DNA from: CAWHOW01 sp050013795
Lineage (GTDB): Bacteria > Bacteroidota > Bacteroidia > Bacteroidales > CG2-30-32-10
NCBI GenBank assembly: GCA_050013795.1
Contig: JBEKEO010000101.1
Location: 1-18,163 of the forward strand
Direction: 5' to 3'
Length of the DNA: 18,163 bases
Part shown: positions 1 to 7,200 of the stretch, piece by piece
Layout of the letters: each line of letters begins with the position of its first letter
How positions within the stretch are numbered: position 1 is the stretch's first letter
Notes under the pieces: model-generated
Told to the model about the DNA's origin: nothing
Databases searched by the model: none
The model's input: only the letters and a program-made list of their open reading frames with translations
Position numbers and translations under genes: made by a program

Positions 1-71
1 GTCAACAAACAAATAATTGCAGACTGAAGACTGAAATTGGTAAGGATATAAGTACTTTAGGCGATTCTTTC

Positions 72-1499
72 CTACGAAGGAAAATTGACAATTTTATGAG
101 GTTTTGTCATGTTCTCGGGCGAAAGGATGCTGTCTAATTTCTCCTTGGTAAGCAGTTTCTTTTCCAGAACAAGTTCGTAAACACTTTTATTGTTCTCCAG
201 CGCTTCTTTGGCAATTTGTGTAGAAGCGTCATAACCTATATAAGGATTTAGCGCCGTTACCAGCCCAATGCTTTTTTCAACCATTTCGCGGCATATTTGC
301 TTGTTGGCTTTTATCCCGACTATGCAATTTTTAATGAGTGAACGAATACCATTTTTTAGCATTTCTGTCGATTCAAAAATACTATACACTATGATAGGCT
401 CCATTACATTCAGTTCCAGTTGTCCAGCCTCGGCAGCAAGGGTAACAGTAAGGTCGTTGCCAATTATTTTAAAAGCTATCTGGTTAACCACTTCGGGAAT
501 TACGGGGTTCACTTTTCCGGGCATAATGGATGAACCCGGCTGCATGGCGGGCAGCGTTATTTCATAGATTCCCGCCCTCGGGCCTGATGATAATAATCTC
601 AAGTCATTGCATATCTTCGATAACTTCACTGCGGTTCTTTTCATTGCCGACGAATACGACACATAAGCGCCTGTATCCTGCGTTTCCTCAATAAGGTCGG
701 GCGCCAGAAAAACATCATATCCCGATATTTCTTTAAGATAAGTAACGCAGGTTTTCCCGAAATCCGGGTCGGCATTAATTCCTGTGCCTATGGCTGTGCC
801 GCCAATATTCACTTCGAGGAATTGTTTCGCTTCGCGCTGAAGGTTTTCTATTTCATCTTCTATGCTTTGCGCAAAGGTGCCGAAAGTTTGTCCCAATGTC
901 ATGGGAACGGCATCCTGCAGTTGTGTTCTGCCCATTTTAATAATAGCGGCAAATTCTTTTTCTTTTTTGCGAAATGCTGCTACCAAATCATTAAGGCAAT
1001 CAATTAAGGCAACATTGCTTTTAATGAGTGCAATTTTTACAGCAGTAGGGTAGGCATCGTTGGTTGATTGCGACATATTTACATGATTGTGCGAGTCGCA
1101 TAATTTATAATCGCCTTTAACCCCGCCCATCAATTCAATCGCCCTGTTTGCAATAACTTCATTGGCATTCATATTGGTGGAAGTCCCCGCGCCACCCTGA
1201 ACCATATCTACAGCAAATGAGGAATGCAACTTACCTGCCATTATTTCTTCACAGGCTTTCACAATGGCATTTGCTTTGGTTTTATCAAGCAGTCCGAGTT
1301 TTTCATTCGCTTTGGCACAGGCCGCCTTAACTATCGCCAGCGCATTAATAAGCTCTGGGAAAAGAAATAATTTCACCCTGCTTATATTGAAATTCTCTAT
1401 TGCTCTTGAAGTTTGTATCCCGTAATAACAATCAGCCGGAATTTCTTTGTCTCCCAGCAGGTCGTGTTCTTTGCGGGTTGAGGTATTATTTAAGTCCAT
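72..1499 (-). CDS. aspA: Aspartate ammonia-lyase (aspartase)
   Basis: Cytoplasmic enzyme that reversibly deaminates L-aspartate to fumarate and ammonia, feeding amino-acid nitrogen and carbon into fumarate metabolism. The 475-residue protein has the usual family length. Conserved blocks appear in order: GTSTNMN (residues 105-111), SQSTND (143-148), GRTQLQDAVP (190-199), and the superfamily signature GSSIMPGKVNP (322-332), whose flexible loop carries the catalytic serine. GRTQLQDAVPMTLGQ, with Gln where class II fumarases usually have His, and the EAGQLELNVMEP stretch favour aspartase over fumarase. The ATG start at 1499 is followed directly by a typical aspartase N-terminus (EHDLLGDKEIPADCYYG). 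It lies 24 bp downstream of a T9SS propeller gene on the same strand with no TAnnTTTG box in the gap, so it may be co-transcribed with that gene. Identification is firm; substrate is inferred from motifs. Confidence 0.95.
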   Translation of the reverse strand: MDLNNTSTRKEHDLLGDKEIPADCYYGIQTSRAIENFNISRVKLFLFPELINALAIVKAACAKANEKLGLLDKTKANAIVKACEEIMAGKLHSSFAVDMVQGGAGTSTNMNANEVIANRAIELMGGVKGDYKLCDSHNHVNMSQSTNDAYPTAVKIALIKSNVALIDCLNDLVAAFRKKEKEFAAIIKMGRTQLQDAVPMTLGQTFGTFAQSIEDEIENLQREAKQFLEVNIGGTAIGTGINADPDFGKTCVTYLKEISGYDVFLAPDLIEETQDTGAYVSYSSAMKRTAVKLSKICNDLRLLSSGPRAGIYEITLPAMQPGSSIMPGKVNPVIPEVVNQIAFKIIGNDLTVTLAAEAGQLELNVMEPIIVYSIFESTEMLKNGIRSLIKNCIVGIKANKQICREMVEKSIGLVTALNPYIGYDASTQIAKEALENNKSVYELVLEKKLLTKEKLDSILSPENMTKPHKIVNFPS

Positions 1500-1523
1500 G
1501 ATAATTATTACTGTTTTAACTCT

Positions 1524-2696
1524 TTATTCCTTAATGATTTTCTCTGTTTCAATTCCGTTATCTGTTGTTATTTTCAGAATATATACTCCGTTTGATATAT
1601 CGTTTAAATTAATAGTAATTGGTAAACGGTTATCGATTATCGGTAAGATATAAACCTTTTCACCAAGTGCATTATATATTTCAATATCATTTACCGTTGA
1701 CTGATTACTGATTACCTGAATTTTCCCACTCGTGGGATTAGGATAAACTGCTACATTGCTTTCATTTATTTCATTAATACCCAAATCAGATAATGCGAAC
1801 TTCCATACTCCGCTATAAGTCCCTGCAAAAAGGATGCCCCCGCTGCCTACGTTTAATGACAAAGCAATTGTGTTTGATAAACCTGTACAAGTCCATATTT
1901 GTCCATTGTTAGAAGAAAAAAACACTCCTTCGCTGGTCCCTGCAAAAGTGTTGATGCCGTTTAAGGTTAAAGATGCGATATAAGTATCTGTTAAACCTGT
2001 CGCAATCCAATTGTTTCCATTGTTTGAAGAGAAATAGATATCACCAACATCAGTCCCTGCAAAAATATTATACCCGTTCATAGCTAATGACAATACATTA
2101 TCTGTGCTCGAAATGCCTGTATTAGACACAATCCAATTGCTTCCGCAGTTTGAAGACATATATACAACTCCGGAATCAGTTCCTGCAAAAATGTTATTCC
2201 CGTTTGTAACCAAAGACAAGACATCAGCATTTGTCAGGCCTGTTGCGGCCCAATATGCGCCGGTATCATTTGAAAGAAATACTCCGTTGCCATAAGTACC
2301 CGCAAAAATGTTCCTTCCGCTTGTTGCAAATGATATAACATTAAAATTTGCAGGCAATCCATTATTCGCCACAGTCCAGCTAAGTCCATTGTTTGATGAC
2401 ATATACACACCGCCGGAATCGGTTGCTGCAAAAATGTTATTCCCGATCATGGCTAATGCAAAGATATCGGTACTGTCTTTTAATCCTGTATTCACAGCAG
2501 ACCATGTGTCTCCATTATCTGAAGATAAAAACACTCCGCCACCATTAGTCCCTGCAAAAACATTGCTCCCGTTTATTACTAATGTGTTGACAATAAAATT
2601 ATCAAGACTTGTTTGTTGCCACTGTGCAGTGCAGCTTAAAGGGAAAAGGTAAAAGCGGAAAGCCAAAAGGACAGAAAAGAGTAAATATTTATTCAT
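1524..2696 (-). CDS. Secreted BNR-like seven-bladed propeller protein with T9SS type A sorting domain
   Basis: Predicted surface or secreted protein of 390 residues; function unknown. Residues 1-25 form a signal peptide ending SCTAQ. Six full ~40-residue repeats follow, each with the pattern NIFAGT-x-GGVY-SSNNG-x-W, resembling the Asp-box (BNR, photosystem-stability-like) propeller motif. A seventh partial repeat (FAGTYSGVWKF) can be closed by the N-terminal QWQQT strand, so a seven-bladed ring is likely. The last ~84 residues (from 307) are a T9SS type A sorting domain: YPNPTSG at 318-324, then ISNGVYILKI and a basic end. It is a close paralogue of the gene immediately upstream (stop at 2736, 39 bp away). 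The ATG at 2696 begins the signal peptide, so the start is secure. Such propellers often act as binding scaffolds; no ligand or catalytic site can be named. Confidence 0.88.
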   Translation of the reverse strand: MNKYLLFSVLLAFRFYLFPLSCTAQWQQTSLDNFIVNTLVINGSNVFAGTNGGGVFLSSDNGDTWSAVNTGLKDSTDIFALAMIGNNIFAATDSGGVYMSSNNGLSWTVANNGLPANFNVISFATSGRNIFAGTYGNGVFLSNDTGAYWAATGLTNADVLSLVTNGNNIFAGTDSGVVYMSSNCGSNWIVSNTGISSTDNVLSLAMNGYNIFAGTDVGDIYFSSNNGNNWIATGLTDTYIASLTLNGINTFAGTSEGVFFSSNNGQIWTCTGLSNTIALSLNVGSGGILFAGTYSGVWKFALSDLGINEINESNVAVYPNPTSGKIQVISNQSTVNDIEIYNALGEKVYILPIIDNRLPITINLNDISNGVYILKITTDNGIETEKIIKE

Positions 2697-2735
2697 AACG
2701 TAAAAAGTTTAATGGTTCAATTGTTTTAATGTTAT

Positions 2736-3929
2736 TTATTCCTTGACAACCTTCTTCGCGGTTATCCCTTTTCCTGTCATTATTTCTATAATATACACCC
2801 CATTTGGTAATGCTGAAACATTTAAGTCTGTTTTATTATTGCCTGTATTCTTTTCTAAAATCAAATTACCAACGACATCATACATTCGTAAATTTAAATT
2901 CGCAAATTGTAATTTACTTGCATCTATTGTTATGTTATCTGTAGCCGGATTGGGATAAATCGAAATGCCATTATCGTTATTCTTTATTTCATTTATTCCC
3001 GATACTGGGAATGCCATCCTCCAAACTCCGCCGCTATCGGTTCCGGCAAAAATATAGTTACCGCTTATAGCCAATGCCCTGACTATAGTATCAGTCAGGC
3101 CTGTATTATCTGCAGTCCAAGTAACTCCTATATCAGAAGACACACGCACTCCGCCATTCCAGGTCCCTGCAAAAATATTGTTGTTGTTTATCACCAATGC
3201 ATTAACATCACCCGTTCCCGACAAACCTGTTGTATCCCAATTGGCCCAACTGTTTCCATTATTTGAAGATATATACACTTCCCCATGGCCTGTCCCGGCA
3301 AAAATATAGTTCCCGCTTATAGCGAACGATGTTACAGTGAGGTTTGCAGGTATGCCGGTATTCACTGTGTCCCAACTGCCGCCATTGTTTAATGACCTGT
3401 ATACTGGTCCTAATACCGTTCCGGCAAAAAGAGTATCCCCATGAATAATCAATGACATGACATACGTGTTTGCCAAACCACTGTTTACTGCAGTCCAAAG
3501 TTGCCCGTTATTTGAAGACAAATATATGCCCTTGCCATAAGTAGCCGCAAAAATGTTATTACCGCTTACGGCAATAGCTGTATAATTTTTATTGGCCGGC
3601 AAACCATTATTTACCAAAGTCCAAGTGTTTCCAAAGTTTGACGATACAAACATGCCGCTATCCGCGGTTCCGACAAAAATATTACTGTCGTTTATGGCTA
3701 AGGCAGATATCGCCGAAAGTTTCAAGCCCGTATCTATCTTAACCCAAGTGTTTCCAAAATTTGACGACCTGTACACGCCGCTGTCCTGTGTCCCTGCAAA
3801 AATATTGCTGTCGCTTACAGCTAAACAAATCGTTTGCCCGGCAGAAGGACAAGTTGTTCTATGCCATTGTGCATTTACGCTAATGCTATAAATGGAAAGT
3901 AAAATTAAAATTGCAAATAGTTTTTTCAA
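2736..3929 (-). CDS. Secreted BNR-like seven-bladed propeller protein with T9SS type A sorting domain (paralogue)
   Basis: Paralogue of the downstream gene, 397 residues from the preferred start. It has a signal peptide ending SVNAQ, six ~40-residue repeats of the form NIFAGT-x-GGVY-SSNNGN-x-W, and a closing half-repeat (IFAGTDSGGVWRM). The last ~86 residues are a T9SS type A tail with YPNPATDN and LPNGVYIIEI. The frame can be extended to a GTG at 3986, but that adds a 19-residue polar leader before the signal peptide. A TTG at 3927-3929 gives the classic start MKKLFAILILLS, and a TAnnTTTG promoter box lies inside the extension (3959-3966). The TTG start is therefore preferred. Function is unknown; surface display or secretion by T9SS is inferred from the tail. 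It is the first gene of a likely three-gene unit with the second propeller gene and aspA. Confidence 0.85.
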   Translation of the reverse strand: MKKLFAILILLSIYSISVNAQWHRTTCPSAGQTICLAVSDSNIFAGTQDSGVYRSSNFGNTWVKIDTGLKLSAISALAINDSNIFVGTADSGMFVSSNFGNTWTLVNNGLPANKNYTAIAVSGNNIFAATYGKGIYLSSNNGQLWTAVNSGLANTYVMSLIIHGDTLFAGTVLGPVYRSLNNGGSWDTVNTGIPANLTVTSFAISGNYIFAGTGHGEVYISSNNGNSWANWDTTGLSGTGDVNALVINNNNIFAGTWNGGVRVSSDIGVTWTADNTGLTDTIVRALAISGNYIFAGTDSGGVWRMAFPVSGINEIKNNDNGISIYPNPATDNITIDASKLQFANLNLRMYDVVGNLILEKNTGNNKTDLNVSALPNGVYIIEIMTGKGITAKKVVKE

Positions 3930-3958
3930 AGCCTTTGGTTTAATTATGTTGTTAATTA

Positions 3959-3966
3959 CAAAATTA
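3959..3966 (-). promoter_or_regulatory. Bacteroidota-type -7 promoter box for the propeller gene unit
   Basis: Read on the minus strand this is TAATTTTG, an exact match to TAnnTTTG. It lies 30 bp upstream of the TTG start at 3929, leaving a short leader. No clear TTTG -33 element is seen 19-21 bp further upstream. The match sits inside the alternative GTG-initiated reading frame and so argues against that longer start. Confidence 0.4.
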
Positions 3967-4066
3967 CACCTTTTATTATTCCCCACCTCATTAAAAAAGC
4001 CGAATTTGTTAAGGATATAATCACTGGTAAAGCAATTTCCAATTACCTGCCGCCAATTCGCATAAA

Positions 4067-4074
4067 TATTTTTG
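4067..4074 (+). promoter_or_regulatory. Possible -7 box (TATTTTTG) for the alpha-2-macroglobulin gene
   Basis: An exact TAnnTTTG match on the plus strand, but it lies 167 bp before the ATG and lacks a recognisable TTG element about 20 bp upstream. In such AT-rich DNA a chance match is quite possible. The weaker TATATTGC at 4211-4218 is nearer the gene and is an alternative. Confidence 0.22.
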
Positions 4075-4240
4075 AATATGCGAGTTAAGATTTGGTGAGA
4101 GCTGGCTTGAAATTATAAAAATTGGTTTGATAATTATAAAGTTTACATATGGATTTATGGAATCTTTATTTTTTTTCATCTTTAATACAAATTCACTTTA
4201 ACAAATTTCATATATTGCAAACTATTAAAACCATTTCCCT

Positions 4241-7200
4241 ATGAAAACAAAACTTGTTCTTCTCATTAGCGCTTTTGCTATTATTGTGTTTGCCGGAAAT
4301 TATATATCCCGTCAACAGTTTTTTCAGAAAGACGCTCCGTCTAAAACTATTACTTCCGGAATCAGTATTAATTATGAAAAATCATGGAAGAAAATAGATT
4401 CCCTTATAGGTAAGGGACTTAGCCAGTCGGCGCTTGAAGAAGTGCTGAAGGTTTACACTGCGTCTAAAGCCGAAAACAATGCGCCACAGTTTGTTCAAGC
4501 TATCATGTATAAGATGAAGCTGCAAAGCACTTATCAGGAAGATTCGTATGAGAACAACATCAAAGGATTGAAATCGGAGATCACCACTGCGGCTTTTCCT
4601 ATTAAGCCCATACTGCATTCCGTGCTTGCCGAAATGTATTGGCGTTATTATTCCATTAACAGGTGGAAATGGTCGCAACGTACCGAAACCGTAAATTTCA
4701 AGGAAGATGATATGCAAACATGGGATCTGAAAAAGCTGGTGAAAGAAGTCATTTATAATTATGTGATGTCGCTGAACGACGTAGACAATCTCAAAAAGAC
4801 CAATTTAGGCATTTATGACAATGTACTTGTGAAAGATACCGCTACCCGACATTTAAGGCCTACTCTTTACGATTTTCTCGCTAACCGCGCCATAGACTTT
4901 TTCATGAACGATGAATCAGAACTCACTAAACCAACTTATAAGTTCGAGATCAGCAGTGAAAATTTCTTTAAGCCTTATGCCGATTTTTCAAAGCTTTCCA
5001 TTACCTCCAAAGATTCTATGTCGCTGAAATATTATGCGGCTAAAATATTCCAGGATCTACTTGCTTTTCATTCAAATGATACCGATCCTGCAGCTTTGAT
5101 TGATGTTGATATTAAGCGACTGAAATTCGTTAAAACTAATGCTACAATGGATTTGAAGGATAGTCTTTACCTGCAGGCATTGTTAAACCTCGAATCCGGA
5201 TTTTTAAAGTTTTCTTCCTCAACCGATATTACCTATGCTATTGCCAATGAATATTACAGCAAGGGCTCGACTTATAATGCTACGAAACCAGATGACCCGA
5301 ATAAGTGGATGATGAAAAAAGCCCTCGATAAATGCGAAGAAGCTATCAAAGCATTTCCAAACTCTTTTGGTGCTACCAATTGCAAATACCTGAAATATCT
5401 TATTTATCAGAAATCAATAGCCATGGCTACAGAAGAAGGCAATGCCCCCGGTAAGCCTTTCAGAACACTGGTCACTTATAAGAATGCAAAAGATATCCGT
5501 TTCCGCATTATTAATATCACTTATGAACAGGATAAAAAATTTATTAAAAAGAATTATGGCGAAGATCTTATTAAACTATACCTGAAACAACCTGTAATAA
5601 AAGAATGGAGTGTTTCTTTTCCTGATGACGGCGATTACCAGCCTCATTCCGCTGAAATAAAAATGCCCGAACTTCCGCTTGGATATTATGTTGTTCTGGC
5701 TTCCGACAACAAAGATTTTTCAACCAAAGAACAGATAGTGGCGTATTCGCATTTCTGGATAACCAATATAGGCTTCATTAACCGGGCTAAAGAAAAAGGA
5801 GCTATGGATTTTTATGTTACCGACAGAGAAACAGGCGCTCCTTTAAATAAAGTAATTGCACAGGCATACACCAGCAAATACAATTATTATACCCGCGATT
5901 ATGAACAGGAAAGATGGAAAACATTCACTACAGATGTAAATGGTTATTTTGAAGTCCCTGAAGCCGATGATTATCATTATTTCTGGTTCGATTTTAGCTA
6001 TAGAAGCGACAGGTTCGTGAACGAAGAAAGCTTTTACCAATACAAGAATTATGAATCTGATTATTCAAACAGCCTGGTAACGTATTTTTTTACTGACAGG
6101 GCTATTTATCGCCCGGGGCAAACGATCTATTTTAAAGGTATAATGCTGAGGTCAGATAAAACCGGGAAGAAATATGATATCGCCCCTCATCAGAAAACTA
6201 CCGTTACATTCTATGATGTGAACTACCAAAAAATTTCAGAACTAGAGCTTACTTCAAATGATTACGGAACGTTTACGGGAACATTCATTGCTCCGGCAAA
6301 CATTACAGGGCAGGTTTATATTACCAATGGCGTGGGATCACAATATTTTTCTGTTGAAGAATACAAGCGTCCTAAATTCGAAGTAATCATAGATACCGTA
6401 AAAGGCACATATAAACTAAATGATATTGTTACGGTTAAGGGGCTTGCCAAAGCTTATGCCGGCAATGTAATTGATAATGCCGATGTGAAATACCGCGTGG
6501 TTCGTACAGCAACATTTCCTTACTGGTTTTACTGGTGGTGGGGATATTATCCCAGTTCTCCGGAAATGGAAATCATCAATGGCACAACTACCACCGATGA
6601 TAAGGGTGAATTTTCTGTAAGTTTTAAAGCTATTCCCGATTTAAGTGTTTCTAAGAAATATACCCCAACTTTCACCTATACAGTTTATGCTGATATCACA
6701 GATATTAACGGCGAAACCCATTCTGCTCAAAAGTATGTCGAGGTAGGTTATAAAGCACTTAACTTGTCTGTTAACATACCTGCTCAGCTTGATAAAGAAG
6801 GGAAAGATTATTTTTATTTATACACCACCAATCTTAATGGCGATAAAGAACCTGCCGCAGGAACAATAAAGATATACAAGCTTAAGCAGCCTGATAAGGT
6901 TTTCCGTGAAAGGCAATGGACCAAGCCGGATAAATATATCATGTCGAAAGAAGATTATTATGCCGCATTTCCCAACGACCTTTACGATGACGAGAACAAT
7001 ATGTACAAATGGGATAAGGGCGAACAAGTATTTGAAATGAATTTCCAGACACCGAAGGATACTGCAATAATAATAAAGAATCTCCCCGACTGGAAGCAGG
7101 GCGCTTATGTTGTTGAAGCCAGGTCGAAAGACAAGTATGGCGAGGATGTTGACTATTACAGCTATTTCACTGTATTTGGACTGAAAGAAAAGCAGACTCC

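Larger units (their letters stand above)
3930..4240. other. Divergent intergenic region (AT-rich)
   Basis: A 311-bp spacer between the minus-strand propeller unit and the plus-strand alpha-2-macroglobulin gene. It must contain promoters for both directions. It holds the minus-strand box at 3959-3966 and a plus-strand TATTTTTG at 4067-4074. The stretch 4160-4240 is very AT-rich, with TATATTGC at 4211-4218, an imperfect -7 box closer to the start codon. No small gene, tRNA or clear repeat was found. Confidence 0.6.

Noticed and set aside
68..83. Small hairpin TTTCCT-N4-AGGAAA at the aspA stop codon as a terminator
   Set aside because: The stem is only six AT-rich pairs, overlaps the stop codon and has no U-tract after it on the minus strand.
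72..1499. Class II fumarase instead of aspartase
   Set aside because: GRTQLQDAVPMTLGQ and EAGQLELNVMEP match aspartases; fumarases normally have His in the first motif.
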